From Tricholoma matsutake (Eukaryota; Basidiomycota; Agaricomycetes; Agaricales; Tricholomataceae), in assembly GCA_026075535.2 (NCBI GenBank), contig AP026544.2:1736001-1800000 (forward strand): a DNA stretch of 64,000 bases, written 5' to 3'. Within the stretch, counting starts at the first letter, position 1. Every line of letters starts with the position of its first letter. Below, piece after piece: positions 52,376-64,000 of this stretch. Both the position numbers and the translations under genes were made by a program. A model generated the notes under the pieces. It saw only the letters and a program-made list of their open reading frames with translations. It was not told the origin of the DNA and did not search any database.

Positions 52376-53535
52376 AGGTTACCATATATGTTTACTCCCT
52401 TTTGTTTTTATCAATGCTTCACGCCTCTAACCTCGTTAAAATCCCTTATAGCTTCAATGTATAGTTTGAGATTAGACCAAGCTGACATCTCTTCACACGA
52501 TGTGTACATCATGCGCTAAATCATGTTTTGGCGCTTCCTCGGCTTTCGTGCCAACAGCTCTGCTTCCAATGAGATGGAACAGTACCAGGTTTTTCATTTA
52601 TCATTTTTTAGTTGTTACTTGACATCAAATTAATGAGACTCAGCGACGATCCAGCAGTTGGCCCAGGAACTCCTGCTTGGCTAGCAGACATCTGACTCGA
52701 CAGGTCTAGCAACTGGACGGTAAGGTTGAGAGGCTTCATTCAGGTGCTCTCCATGCTTGCTGGGGGCACAGGCTGCATAATGACAATAGAGAGCCTCGAA
52801 GATAGCCACTCCCTGAGTCATTCCCAGTTGCAAAACCTCGAGATGAAGATTCAGCAGTGCCATCATCCAAAGACTTCTCACATGAACAAACACCCTTCTT
52901 GGACTTCCACAAAAAGAATTCTTTCCCTTTTTATTCTACTTTTTCTGGTTGCGTGGACAGTCAGCACAAGAGAACGTGTGCAATCAGTTTTCACTTTGTA
53001 ACTACAAATGATTGTATTTAGGTGACTCCCCACCTTTCAAATGGGATGGTCCAATTTTGACTCAATCTTTACATTCCCTACTAAGTTTCTCTCTCAAGTC
53101 CCCCAAGTCCCCAAGATTTCTGCACACTAAGGTGTAGAGTTTAAGTTAAGTACTCAAGTTCACTGGACTCCCAATCAAGTTTGTCCAGGTCCTCCTATAC
53201 TCCCATTGCTACAAGTCATTTACAAAGTAAAGTGGTTCATTTTGATACCTTTCACACTGATTCTTGAGCTGTCCTACTCTCGACATGACCAATCTTCTCT
53301 TTCAATGACGTGGACATGTGACTTAATAGATTGCCTATGTGTCCATCACCCAGTACCTCTCCTAGTGTGCATATCACAATGGGCCAGGACTTGCATCCCA
53401 TTTACCTCCCCTCAACTAACTAAAAGGGCAGACAAACAAGCACTTTGTTTTTCTCCCTCCCTTTTTAGTGCTCGCTTACTTGACCTCCTGCAACTTGACC
53501 ACTTGGTCAATGGACTACCAGCAGACCATATTCCC
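52376..53535 (+). repeat. ~1.16-kb repeat inserted in Copia gag
   Basis: Separates the Copia gag (53,538) from its C-terminal part (52,368). From 52,690 on it is related to 47,160-47,960 (shared blocks include CTTGCTGGGGGCACAGG, CCTTTTTATT, GCACAAGAGAACGTG and AGTAGACCAT-like ends). Probably a solo LTR of the same family. Borders on the left are uncertain and no clear duplication is seen. Confidence 0.55.
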
Positions 53536-53537
53536 TG

Positions 53538-54392
53538 CTATATTGGCAGTATGATGGTGCCATTACAATTTATGGTGGTAAAGGCACTGGAGGTGAGGTG
53601 GGTATGCTTCTCTTTGGGCTTATCCTCCTTAGTCTTCTTGTCCCCATGTTGTCCATGCTTTTGGGATGACTCTCCATTGTTGTTTTGCCCTTCTTTGGGC
53701 TGCCATTTGGGGTTTCCCCCTTTGCGCTTGACAGCAGAAAGCTTATTGGCCTGAGGTGGGCCAGTGGGCTTTCCAACTGCCGTGCACCTTGAGGCTTCAG
53801 TGACAATGGAGTCCTTGACATGTTTAAAGGTCAAGGCACTAGTAGCAGTCATGTTAAGAACCGTGGATGATAATGAGTCATACTCATGTGGCATCACAGC
53901 AAGTAGAATCATTGCCTGTACTAGCTCAGGGATGGCAACATTGGCAGCTGTGAGGCGCTCAAATTTGTCAGCCATCTTAGCAATCTCTGGCACTGGGTTC
54001 GCAGCCAGGATTTTGATCGCTATTGCAGACCCAAAGTCTGCAAAGACTTGGGAGGGGCCATCGACACCATAATCGGTGTGAATGAGGTCCCACACCTCCT
54101 CAGCAGTATCCTTGGTGTTGGCACACTGCTGAATGGAGGGGGCCAGGCAGAGCACTAGGCTACCAATGGCCTGGTCATTTTTGTTGCTCCAGGTCTGGAG
54201 CTTGGCAGTAGCATCCACTACAAGAGTAGCATTCATCACCGTCAAAGGAGGCGCTGGAGGCAGTTTGATTTCCACCCCACTAGTTATCTGCCAGAGGCCC
54301 TGAGACCTGAGCCACACCTTCATTGAGTCAGCCCATTGAATGTAATTGGATCCGTCAAAAGTTTGTATGAGTTTTTCAAGAGTTGAAGACAT
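53538..54392 (-). pseudogene. Ty1/Copia gag (UBN2-type)
   Basis: The ATG at 54,392 gives MSSTLEKLIQTFDGSNYIQW, the typical Copia gag opening, followed by WLRSQGLWQITSG, WSNKNDQAIGSLVLCLAPSI, DTAEEVWDLIHTDYG and a helical region (MADKFERLTAANVAIPELVQ). Then come VMPHEYDSLSSTVLN and a basic, Gln/Lys-rich tail (RKGGNPKWQPKEGQNNN). Open over about 285 residues; it runs into the inserted repeat at 53,535, so the end is lost. Gag packages the element RNA. Confidence 0.85.
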
Positions 54393-54599
54393 GATCTGTG
54401 GTGGCAGCTGGGGTAAGCGCTCAATCAGTCTTTTACTCAATAAAAATGTTTTAACAATCTCAGGAGAAAACACTCCTTCAGAGTGTGTAACCCTAGTCAA
54501 CCTAGGTTTTATGTGCAGCTCACAGGGAGCTCGATGCAGCTCACAAAGAGCGCAAGGTTATAATTTGGAGACTATGAAGTCAACATTGTTCACAGCCAG

Positions 54600-54685
54600 T
54601 TAAGGCACATTCATGACATGCCCAGCAGGGCCCATAACCTGTTGGAGCAGACTATATACACTGCACAGCAGAAGAGACAACACAT
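54600..54685 (-). repeat. Copia 5' LTR edge and primer-binding region
   Basis: On minus the LTR ends TATATAGTCTGCTCCAACA at 54,640 (same as the solo LTR at 28,741), followed by GGTTATGGGCCCTGCTGGG, the usual position of the primer-binding site. Upstream LTR sequence is cut at 54,685 by the Gypsy LTR that starts at 54,686. Confidence 0.65.
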
Positions 54686-55671
54686 TGATAGGACCACTAT
54701 GGCAGCAGAGCTCTGAAATCAAGAAATCACACTCGGACACCTCCTTCCCAAAGTCCTACAATTTCTCAAATGCTTACGAACGCCTATGAATGCACAAAAC
54801 AACGAAATGACACTTCGAAATGTTTTAAAAGACTTCGAACCATTTTGAATGACTTCAGCCACCGTATTCCTATTGTACCAAACCTCAAACACATGCTCCC
54901 ACCATTACACACACTAACACATTGTGTTCCTGCCACCACAAACACAAGGAAACACAATGGCTAGCAACTTAGCACACATCGAGGTGCTTTTAGACATATT
55001 CATGATTTATTGGAACCACAAGACAAGGAGATTTGATATATCATGTATATGGCATGTTTCTTTCTTATCATTTTCTCATTTCTCATTTACTTCATGATTT
55101 CGACACCTTGTTCACTGCCTCATGTTTACCACATGTTTTGCCTCATGGCCTTTTACCTTTTTAGAACTATCTCTTTGAAACATATATAACCTTGTACTAT
55201 CTACTCCTTTCAACAAGAAATCATCTTCCTCTATTGTATATTGTCAGATTTAAGGGTTCAGCTCTTGAGTCTTAGCTCAGTCTTAGTCCAAAGCACTCCA
55301 GTCTTCTGTGAACTTCTTTGTTCCACTGCTTAGCTTCTCAAAAGTATCGTCAATTGTCTATTGACTTTCTCATCATCTTCATCTATCGTGATCATCTCAT
55401 GAACCTCTCAAAACTGTTTCAAATCTCTTCAAATTCTTTTGCACTGCTTCTAATTCTTTCATATCGCTTCAAAACACTTCATAGTGTTTCGTACTACCTC
55501 ATACTGCCTCACAGGACTTTGCATCAGTTTGGCACACATCACACGATATATACCAACCTTGGTTAGCATGGTGATATTTGGTACCACCTCGCACCCTTCC
55601 TCTGACTCATGTTATATCTCCTAAGACCTGTTTGGTTGGTTTTGGTTGAGTTTCTGGGTTGAGCATCATCA
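54686..55671 (+). repeat. Gypsy 5' LTR, family 3
   Basis: Starts TGATAGGACCACTATGG and ends TTGAGCATCATCA, 986 bp. It contains ATATATAACCTTGTAC (TATA-like) near 55,180 and the CTCGCACCCTTCCTCTGACTC block shared with the solo LTRs at 23,872 and 32,877. It is followed by a primer-binding-site-like TGGTGCCCACCACGAGG at 55,675. Confidence 0.85.
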
Positions 55672-55709
55672 TTCTGGTGCCCACCACGAGGGGTTTCTGA
55701 ATCATTTCA

Positions 55710-57561
55710 TTGCCTAATCCATCTCAAATCTCCCAGCTTAGGCCAACACAAGCCAGAAACCTCCAAATTGATACTCACCACACCTTCGAATCTCTCAAAC
55801 AATCGGGAAATATCTTAATTCCAGTTACCAAAGCAGAATTGACTCATTGTCAACTTTTCCCCTCACCTATTCCATTGTCTTCACCATCATCTTCTACCTC
55901 TTTGTCCTCATCTTCTACCTCTTTGCTTATCCTTCCAATAACTTCGACACCTCTACCATCTATCACCCAAGTCCTAACCCTTACCCCAAGAGCTATCGCA
56001 CTCATGACTACACAAGCCAGTATGCCAGCTTGTGGTCATTCCACAGCTCTGAAGTTTGAATCTGCTCAGCCTCGAGAACTTCACAGGTACTTCAATGAAC
56101 TCGAAATGTTGTTTCCAGCATGCAGAATTACCGATTCTGAAGATATGAAGAAGCACGCCTGTCACTACATCGACATCAACTTTGGGAATCAATCCCAGAA
56201 TATGATGCAGGAGTCTTGTTCAACACCTTTCATACTGCTATTCATAATTTGTACCCTGGATCCAAAGATGACCACAAGTGGTCAATCACAGATATGGATA
56301 AGCTTATCAGTGAACAACTTTTCATTGGTATCTACAATGCAAACAAATTAGGATTATATTATCAGTCTTTCTACAACATCACTAAATTCCTCACCACAAA
56401 AAATTGACTCTCAGCTGCTGAACAAAGCAGGGCTTTCATTCACAGCTTTCAACCAGGATTATGGATGTGAATTGCGCACCATCTCAAACTCAAATTCCCC
56501 GATCATTACCCAGATGACCCTTATCCTATCAATGACATCCATGCTGCTGCAAAATTTGTTTTAGCAGGCACCACATCTTTGCGAGCTCTCTCAGCCACAA
56601 CTTTGCAAGTCCCATCCTCATCTTTGACTTCAACTTCTATCCCTACTACTTCTATGTTGTCCCCACAAATCAAAACAGAGGATTTATCAGTGATTCTTGA
56701 GAAATTCACAACCACTCTTGTCACTGCCTTGGCAGGATCTTGTGCCAACAATAGCAACAACAATTCCCCTCATGTTAATCAGGGATTTTGCCAGGACCAA
56801 CTCGAAAATCTGGTCTGTATTTTCTGTGGTCTTTTGGGACACTTCATTAGCAATTGTTTAGTCTGTCAAATGTATATTAACAATGGAAAGTGCAAGAAGA
56901 ACACTGAAGGAAAGGTTGTGCTTCCAAATGGACAGTTTATGCCTCAAAACATTCCCAGGCATTGCATCAAAGATTGCATTGATGAGTGGATTCATCAAAA
57001 CCCAGATGTAAACATTGTCCCCACCCTCATGTACAGCATCGCACCTTCATCTGCTCCATCTCTTGCTCCTAGGGGGATCTACCAGATCGCTGACATGAAT
57101 ACCTCAGCTGATATTTGTATAGCTCATTTAGAACAAGAGCTATATGCCTTACAAAGTGGTCAAAACTTCGCTCGACCAGATCCCAATCCAGCTGCAGCTC
57201 CTGTGGTTCAGCCATCGATCTTGTCTGCCCCACTGCCATCAGTACCAGTTGTGCTTCCCATTCTGACCATTGCTGCTCCTTCAATATCATCCACTGCAAC
57301 CAATCCACCTACTTCCCATATAGCACCAGCAACGGCTTCACAGCCAATTTGAATTCAAAACCTACCCCAAGTTTGCAACCTGCCATGAGTTTGCAACCCC
57401 CAGTCCATCCCTATGCCGCCACATCAGAGAACACTTACCTCCCACCTCACAAACAAAACTTTGCCTCTACTAGTAAAGGCAAAGAATGTGATGGTCCTTC
57501 ATACCACACAGTAGCCCTCATTCAGAATGACAAAATCACTCAGGACATATTTTCGCGTTAA
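55710..57561 (+). pseudogene. Ty3/Gypsy gag, family 3
   Basis: MPNPSQISQLRPTQARN starts a Ser/Pro-rich leader. The capsid follows: QPRELHRYFNELEMLFPACR, KKHACHYIDIN, then, after a frameshift near 56,185, HTAIHNLYPGSKDDHKWSIT, YYQSFYNITKFL, stops at 56,405 and 56,470, and FPDHYPDDPYPINDI. The CCHC knuckle CIFCGLLGHFISNC lies at about 56,815-56,856, followed by KNTEGKVVLPNGQFMPQNIP and a Pro/Ala/Ser-rich region. The gag reaches DDxxxxR-like repeats before the protease. Several stops make it inactive. Confidence 0.85.
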
Positions 57562-60500
57562 ATGAAGACACTGATTGTCACCCTCACTACAGAAGAACTT
57601 CTTTTGCTATCGCCCAAAGTTTGCATGAAATGGAATGAACAGCTGACTCCACGTCACATTCTGAATCAGGACAGAAACAATGCTGCACACCTCATCAATG
57701 AAGAAGTACTTATGATCAATGACCCTTACAAAACTTATATCAGCACTCTTCATATCGGCAATATTCCTAAACCCTTTGTCACTGCAAAGGAATCCCATTC
57801 AATCAGATCTGTTATGATGAACATCAACAGTCAAAACCCCATTGAAAGTGTAGTTGATCCTGGTTCTTCGATTATCACTATGTCCAAAGAAGTCTGTCAT
57901 GAACCTGGTCTTGCATATGACCCTTCCATCCACATTCCACTTCAATCAGCCAACCGTGGCATCAACAAAAGTTTAGAATTAGCACAAAATGTCCCTTGCA
58001 AAGTCAGCACAATCACAATCTATATGCAGATTCATATAATCTGAGACCCTGCCTACAACATCTTACTTGGTCAACCCTTTGACATCATCACCACAAGTGC
58101 AGTCAAGAACTGGAGCGATGAATCGAAGACCATCACTATCTACGATCCTAACTCGACACGCTCTTCTACCATTCCGACCTTCCCTAGATCTATGAAATGT
58201 CGAAAAGTCATTCGTGAGGATTTTTGCAACTAGAGGATGACATTTCGGAGACCAAACAGTGCATGTTCATCATTTCTTTTGACTTTTTGACTTCTTCTAT
58301 ATTTATTGCATGCACTGCAAACATTCCCAAGTTTGAATCCTCGCCTTCTTCAAGCTCCACTCCTACTTCAGATATTATAGCCCATCTCTATTTGACAGCT
58401 AGTGAACAGTATGCTACATTTTTATCAGCCTTGACGGCCCCCTCTATGCAAGATTCATTAATATGTTCCACATCCTATTTATCCTCTGACTCTCTATACC
58501 CTGCCTTTGTAGCCACTAAGAAGAAGTACAAGCCTGTCACATTGAAAGTTTGACCAGTCATCACTGACCTTCCTGATCGATTTCACATTACTTGTACTAT
58601 CACCGGAGATCCTCTCAAAGAAATGCCAAAACTTAATCCTAAACCTCCAACATTTTTGCCATCTTCCCAATACACTCTCAAACATAAAGCTATTATTGAC
58701 AATAATCATCCCAGCAATTTTCTTTGGCCCAAAGAACGATACCTCATGCACAATTTTATTTGAAATCACAAAACTGGTTTTGCATGGACTAAACAAGAAT
58801 GAGGAAGTTTCTGCCCTGACTTCTTCCCTCCTATCGAATTCCCCATCATTCCCCACACCCCTTGGGTCGAACATAACATCCCCATTCTGCCAGGGATCTA
58901 CGAAGATGTTTGCGCCATGCTGAAGAAGAAAATAGAAGCAGGTGTCTACAAACTTTCAAACTCATCTTACCATTCACATTGGTTTTGTGTCACACAGAAA
59001 GATGGCAAAGCACTTCACTCAGTCCATGGTCTCAAACAACTCAACAAAGTCACTATCCAGCACTCAGGTGTGGTTCTGATCCCCAAACACTTAGCAGAAC
59101 AGTTCAGAGGACGCGCTTGTGGAGGAATGTTAGACCTTTATGTTGCCTTCAATGAATGAAAAGTTGCAAAATCATCTCGAGACCTTACTACTTTTCAAAC
59201 ACCTTTCAGTGCACTTCGCATTGTCACACTACCAATGGGTTAGACAAACTCAGTACCCATCATGCACGATGATGTCTTGTTCATCCTACAACCTGAGATT
59301 CTCCATGTTACGATCCCCTACATCGATGATGCATGCATTAAAGGTTCGAAATCATGCTACACACTCCCCAGTGGAGGCTACAAAACTATTTTGCAGAACC
59401 CAGGAATTTGTTGTTTCATTTGGGAACACTTCAACAATCTCAACAGAGTCATCCAATGCATGAAATATTGCAGAGGAACATTCTCTGGTCCCAAACTATT
59501 CCTTTGCATCCCTGAAATCACTGTCTCAGGGCATCATTGCAACATTAAAGGTTGCATGGCTGACCCAACTCGGATTGATGCAATCAGCAAATGGGGACCT
59601 TGTAAAAGTCTCACTGAAGTCAAAGCCTTCTTAGGAATCATTGGAGTTTGTCACATTTTCATACAGAACTTCACTAAACATGCAACTGCACTTATCAACC
59701 TCACTTGTAAGGATGTTCCATTCAAATTTGGTCCAACACCAATTGCAGCACAAGAAGATCTCAAACTCGCTCTCATCAACTCTCCCACCATTTGCGCCAT
59801 CGACTACACTTCGCCTGCTCCAGTCATTCTATCTGTCGATACTTCACATATCACTATTGGTTTCTTTTTAGCACAGTGTGATCCCAAAAATCTTTGCAAA
59901 CACTACTATAGTTGTTTCGGATCCATTACCCTCAACACTTGCAAATGCAGCTTTTCGCAGCCAAAGCTCAAACTATACGGACTCTATTGTGCACTTGGCG
60001 CACTTCAACTCTACATTATCAGTGTATGAAACCTCATCATCAAAGTCGATGCCAGATACATCAAAGGCATGCTAGCAAATCCGGACATTGCACCAAGCGC
60101 CAGCATCAATCGATGGATTGTATCCATCCTTACCTTCCACTTTATGCTCGTACATATCACAGGAACACACCATGGTCCAGATGGACTTTCACAACATCCT
60201 CCACAAAGCAACTCACTCACTACATGCCCATTCCCATCCCATTCACTTCAACTGACATTTGCCCTCCCTTCAGATTTCAGTAAGGAGGAGGATGTCACCT
60301 ATGAAGATGTCCCTTGTTCCAAACATGCCAAACGAGATGATGAAAGACTTCTTCACATTCGAAAATGGCTCAAATATTTACAACAACCACCAGACCTCTC
60401 AGAAGCTGACTACATCACTTTCATGCAATATTGCACTGAGTTCAAGTTCTTTTTAGAATCTGGAAAACTTTGGCAAAAAGATTTGCAAGGAGCCCACAAG

Positions 60501-61570
60501 ATTGTCACTATCCCCGAACATCACATCAAAATTATTTGTGCAGCTCATGATGATATCGGTCACAAGATGGTGTTTGCTATGAAAGCCCTCATCGCATGAT
60601 TTTGGTTGCCCAATATGAAAGCTGACATTGCATGGTACATTCGCTCTTGCCACCTCTGCCAACTTTGACAAACCCAAAATTTATTCTGCCCACCATTGCA
60701 ACTCCCGCTCCATTATTCAGCAAAGTCTATATCGACACTATGCATATGCCCCCATTGGGTGGATTCAAGTACATCATCCTCGCTCATGACTTGGCCTGAG
60801 TGGCACAGCCTGCATTGCAAAATTGTGACTACTATCAGCGATTGGATCTACAAAGACATCATTTGTTGTTGGGGATTCCTCTATGAAATCATAACTGACA
60901 ATGGCAAACCCTTTCTCACCACCCTCGAATATTTGGTGAAACAATATCACATCAATCATATTTGCATCAGTGGCTACAATTCCTGTGCCAATGGACTGGT
61001 CGAAAGAATGCACTTTGATGTTCGACAATCACTATTCAAAGCTGTTGATGGAGACCAAAAGAAATGGTCCACTGGAGCACACTCTGTGTTCTGGTCAGAG
61101 TGGGTTACAGTTCAAAAATGCATGGGTTGTTCACCCTACTTTGCAGTTACCGGATCACATCCCTCATTCCACTCGACATTTCCAAAGCAACATATCTACA
61201 GCCCCCTCCCAGTTCCATCCTATCAACTCCCAACCTCATTGCCCGATGAGCTATTGCACTTCAAAAATGATCTGCTGACCTCAAAATGCTCTATTCAAAA
61301 GTCTACACTGTGCAACTCAAAGCCGCAAAACATTTTGAACTAGCCCACAAATGTACAATGTGTGACTACAACTTTGAAAAAGGTGACCTAGTCCTACTTC
61401 GAAACACACAGATCAAAAAGTCCCTAAATCGCAAAATGTGACCTCAATACTTAGGTCCCCTCATTGTCATCAATCGAAACTATGGAGGAGCCTACATCCT
61501 TTGCAAACTCAACAGATCAGTACTTCATCGCCCCCTCACTGCCTTTCATCTACTTCCTTACTTAGTTTGA
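57562..61570 (+). pseudogene. Ty3/Gypsy pol (protease, RT, RNase H, integrase), family 3
   Basis: The protease has IESVVDPGSSIITMSKEVCH (DPG in place of DSG/DTG, common in this Agaricomycete group as I recall). RT: HNFI and FPPIEFPIIPHTPWVEHNIP leader, KKIEAGVYKLSNSSYHSHW, HSGVVLIPKHLAEQF, GGMLDLYVAFNE, and catalytic YIDD (ILHVTIPYIDDACIK). A connection with VKAFLGIIGVCHIFIQNF follows. RNase H: VILSVDTSHITIGFFLAQC. Integrase: KMVFAMKALIA and CHLCQL zinc region, then core EIITDNGKPF and HICISGYNSCANGLVERMHF. The end is PLTAFHLLPYLV, TGA at 61,568. At least eight stops or frame changes. No matching 3' LTR is found downstream. Confidence 0.9.
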
Positions 61571-62269
61571 AAATCCATTCCACTCTCTCTGAACTTCCTC
61601 GACATTGACTCAGAATGTCTCGAAACACTTTGAAAATCTTTGGATGTTGTTCTTGCTTTCTTTTAGTGTACAATACAAGTCATGATATCACATTATAGCA
61701 TGGTCGCACAAACTCCAAAAAGGGTTTTCTGGCCATGATGATTTACTGAGCCTTTCCCTTATTTCATAACATCTTTTCCTTTCATCTTCTCTTACAATAT
61801 TCTCGGAACACTTATGAACACTTATGAACACAAGTCCCAGAAACAGATCTTATTCTGAACATCTCGAACCCTTTCTTACTTATACAGAGTTTATTCTGAA
61901 CAATTTCAAAACTTTTTCTTTTTACTTGTACTTATTTCTTATTGACTCATTACAGTTTTGCGACTCCACAAAATTTTATATTCATGAACAATAAAAATGA
62001 AACAACAAAAACAGCAAAAGTCTGCTATTCTACTCTTGTTTGTCTTCTAACATCATCTCCAGAGCATTGAGCTCCCTCCCCAACATCTCCATCTTGACCC
62101 TTTTCCTCGTCACTGCCTCCGAAATCATCCAAAAGGGAACTCCCCATTTGCTGCTAACATCTTTGCCCCCACACTGTACCTGCGACAATTTCCCCTCTCG
62201 ACCTTTACCCTTCCCCTCTCACTTTTACCGTGCATGTAAGTCTGGCCCCACAGACTCACAACATTATGA
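61571..62269. other. Unassigned sequence downstream of Gypsy family 3
   Basis: About 700 bp, AT-rich, with ACACTTATGAACACTTATG direct repeats near 61,808 and repeated TTCTGAAC segments. The expected 3' LTR (TGATAGG start) is absent, so the element was truncated or its right end lies outside the window. No credible gene. Confidence 0.4.
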
Positions 62270-62690
62270 CAAGTTAATTTACCTATGCTGCCATTACACA
62301 CTTCCACGGCGCCGGCACACCATACACATTGCTGACACAGCCACCTACGGCACATAAACAACTCACCAACACCAGACATACCAATGTCTGTGTTACATTA
62401 CTACACCATCATTAAACACTTCCACGGTGCCGGCACAGCCACACACATCGCCAACACAACCACCCTTACCGCCGACACAGCCACCAGCGATAGCATAGCC
62501 ACCTACAGTGCATAAACTACTCACCAACACCAGATATACCAATGTCTGTGTTACAGTGAGTTATGGCCACCCTATGCCGCCAACACACTCCCACAGCGCT
62601 GACACAGCCACACACATCGCCGAAACAATCACCCTCGCCGCAGGCACAGCCACCGGCAAATACGACAACAACAACTGGCAACATGCATCC
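62270..62690. repeat. Tandem repeat with GCCGACACAGCCAC units
   Basis: Units include CACTTCCACGGCGCCGGCACA, a run of ACACAGCCACC/ACACATCGCC segments, then GCATAAAC.ACTCACCAACACCAG and ATACCAATGTCTGTGTTACA. They start near 62,298, 62,418 and 62,580. The third is partial. CG dinucleotides are more frequent here than in most of the window. Confidence 0.7.
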
Positions 62691-63337
62691 TGGCAACGGC
62701 ACCATACATCCTTATTACCCTTCTATCCACATCCAGCAGTGCCGACATTATCCTATTGATGCAGTACCTTCCTATTTTGTGACTATGCCCGATGCGGCCT
62801 TCCCAAATCACACACTACACTTGATGCAGCCTTTTACTTACATGGTCAATCTTTTTCTTATATATTACTTATTTTTTATTCCTTAACCTTCGTTCCTACT
62901 TCCATGCAATGAAGGTATAGTAACTTCCTATTCTTTTATTTGTAGTAACTTATGGTTCCTACTTCCATGCAACGAAGATAATTTGATCCTGTCTTTTAGT
63001 AAACCTAAGTCTAGTGTAGGCTGCCAAACTCGGCAACCTTCCACTTTTTTTTTGACACCGACAACTTTCTTCACCTACTGAACCAACCCTGTCTTGACAA
63101 CCTTCCACCCTCATCCCACTCCTCACCAGAAGCACAAGAAGAAGTTTACAGGATTCTGGCCAACCAGCCGAATTCAAGACACTACCAACCACACAATGAA
63201 AGCGCTGGCACCTCTGCCAATCACCGCCACCATCACCACCAAACACTGATACTGACTTGTCCACCGATGAAAGTACACCAACCATCACAATTAACCATCC
63301 CAACTACCGGGCCACACCACCTGTCACTCGAACCAAA
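62691..63337. other. Leader-like region before a gag gene
   Basis: About 650 bp without a supported gene. A GTTCCTACTTCCATGCAA(C/T)GAAG block is duplicated at 62,889-62,913 and 62,956-62,979. From 63,200 the frame of the downstream gag is open without ATG (LPPSPPPSPPN-like). It may be the LTR or leader of the element that continues beyond the window. Confidence 0.35.
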
Positions 63338-64000
63338 ATGTTACCCTCCACACAACCCCTCGCCAAAGTGAAGGTCACAAAGATGAAGGAATGCCCGATG
63401 CTCACCACTGGAAAAATCACCCCTCTCATCATGCAACTGTGGACCCTTGCATGCAAACACTACAAGAAGCACGGTGGGAAGACAGATGATGCAATTGTCA
63501 GCTATGTCGCCAAGGGCATGTTTGAACCTCGCCTTGTGGCATGGTACCAAGCCAACCAAACTCGGATTGATGCCCTCTTTCTGGATGAATACCTTGGTGA
63601 GCTCTCCCAACTTGTCCTGAAGAACTGGGCCCACGACATCCTCAAAACCATCCTCTCCTTATCGCAAGGCGACCAGGTCTTCATTGACTGGAAAATTGAG
63701 ATTGAGAACCTGAATGCCATCCTCGCCACCTCTGCACTGGCCAAGGCCCTGACCAAGGCTGAACTCAAAAACCAACTCCAATCCAACCTCCACCCTGACT
63801 TGAGACTCAACATCAGTCTCGAGCCTGTCCTGGCTACTGAAATTGCCCCCTGGGCCCTCGAGGTAAAGGAACGCGATGACTGCATGCATGCAGAAGATGC
63901 ACGCACCCAAAAACTCATTGACGCCTCCACCGCTGCACGTGCCACACGCCGCGGTGAGAAGAAAGACCTACTTTCTCGACTCACTGACCTGCCGGCAAAG
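63338..64000 (+). CDS. Ty3/Gypsy-type gag, 3' end outside window
   Basis: An uninterrupted frame from ATG at 63,338 to the edge, at least 221 residues. MLPSTQPLAKVKVTKMKECPM is followed by LTTGKITPLIMQLWTLACKH and AIVSYVAKGMFEPRLVAWYQ. A capsid-type helix set follows (FLDEYLGELSQLVLKNW, DWKIEIENLNAILATSA, LKNQLQSNLHPDLRLNI). This order resembles capsid regions of basidiomycete Gypsy gag proteins (recollection). Unlike every other gag here it has no stop or frameshift, so it may belong to a younger copy. The zinc knuckle would lie beyond the edge. Confidence 0.7.
   Translation, partial: MLPSTQPLAKVKVTKMKECPMLTTGKITPLIMQLWTLACKHYKKHGGKTDDAIVSYVAKGMFEPRLVAWYQANQTRIDALFLDEYLGELSQLVLKNWAHDILKTILSLSQGDQVFIDWKIEIENLNAILATSALAKALTKAELKNQLQSNLHPDLRLNISLEPVLATEIAPWALEVKERDDCMHAEDARTQKLIDASTAARATRRGEKKDLLSRLTDLPAK

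Noticed and set aside
61571..62269. 3' LTR of Gypsy family 3
   Set aside because: No TGATAGG start, TATA-like segment or ATCATCA end is found in this stretch.

Overview
The window looks like a repeat-dense stretch of a filamentous fungus, most likely a basidiomycete of the Agaricomycetes. The reasons are short GT-AG introns, KDZ transposases with a CxC2 cysteine cluster, Ty3/Gypsy gag-pol sequences of the kind common in Agaricomycetes, and a Crypton-like recombinase remnant. I recognise no housekeeping gene. Nearly everything is mobile DNA, mostly broken by stops, frameshifts and nested insertions. CG dinucleotides look scarce by eye, and at least one clean CGA-to-TGA type stop is present. 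Species cannot be told from the sequence.

Layout: 1-7,975 is a KDZ element, with a transposase on + and a divergent partner gene on -, followed by a tail of about 0.2 kb tandem repeats. 7,968-8,563 is a Ty1/Copia 3' end. 8,573-9,663 is a Crypton-like remnant (-). 9,711-11,519 is a Gypsy LTR plus gag. 11,520-13,790 is a terminal-inverted-repeat (TIR) element, A. 13,791-15,323 holds a basic/acidic gene remnant and a Gypsy integrase/chromodomain remnant. 15,416-17,383 is TIR element B. 17,393-19,175 holds a cysteine-cluster gene remnant, a Gypsy LTR and a gag zinc knuckle. 19,176-20,955 is TIR element C. 21,345-27,527 is a Gypsy element (-), split by TIR element D (23,825-25,982), which itself carries a 1.05 kb solo LTR. 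27,772-28,735 is truncated element H. 28,741-40,649 is a second KDZ element (transposase -, partner +), split by another solo LTR and by TIR element F. 40,850-43,981 is a second divergent gene pair. 43,983-45,851 is TIR element G. 45,860-48,192 is a KDZ-type tail split by an LTR-like insertion. 48,193-54,685 is a Copia element (-). 54,686-61,570 is a Gypsy element (+). From 63,338 to the edge is an open Gypsy-type gag.

The most unusual content is in the non-coding TIR elements A, B, C, D, F and G. They carry at least four different terminal sequences. Where both ends can be read (B, D, F, G) they are bordered by 8-bp target duplications, as in hAT-type transposition. They nevertheless share an internal layout: (i) a long hairpin immediately before a spliceosomal-type donor and a roughly 60-nt T-rich intron-like segment, with paired changes in the stem between copies; (ii) one or more hairpins centred on a CANNTG palindrome; (iii) an array of further hairpins. 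In B, C and G a tRNA-like box A/box B segment lies near each end and points outward. In A the hairpin array has seven units at about 38-bp spacing, with a fixed 5-nt loop and changing but complementary stems.

The KDZ transposase and its partner are transcribed divergently from a spacer of about 145 bp that keeps a duplicated motif in both copies. The TIR elements encode no transposase and would have to be moved in trans by an enzyme not present here.
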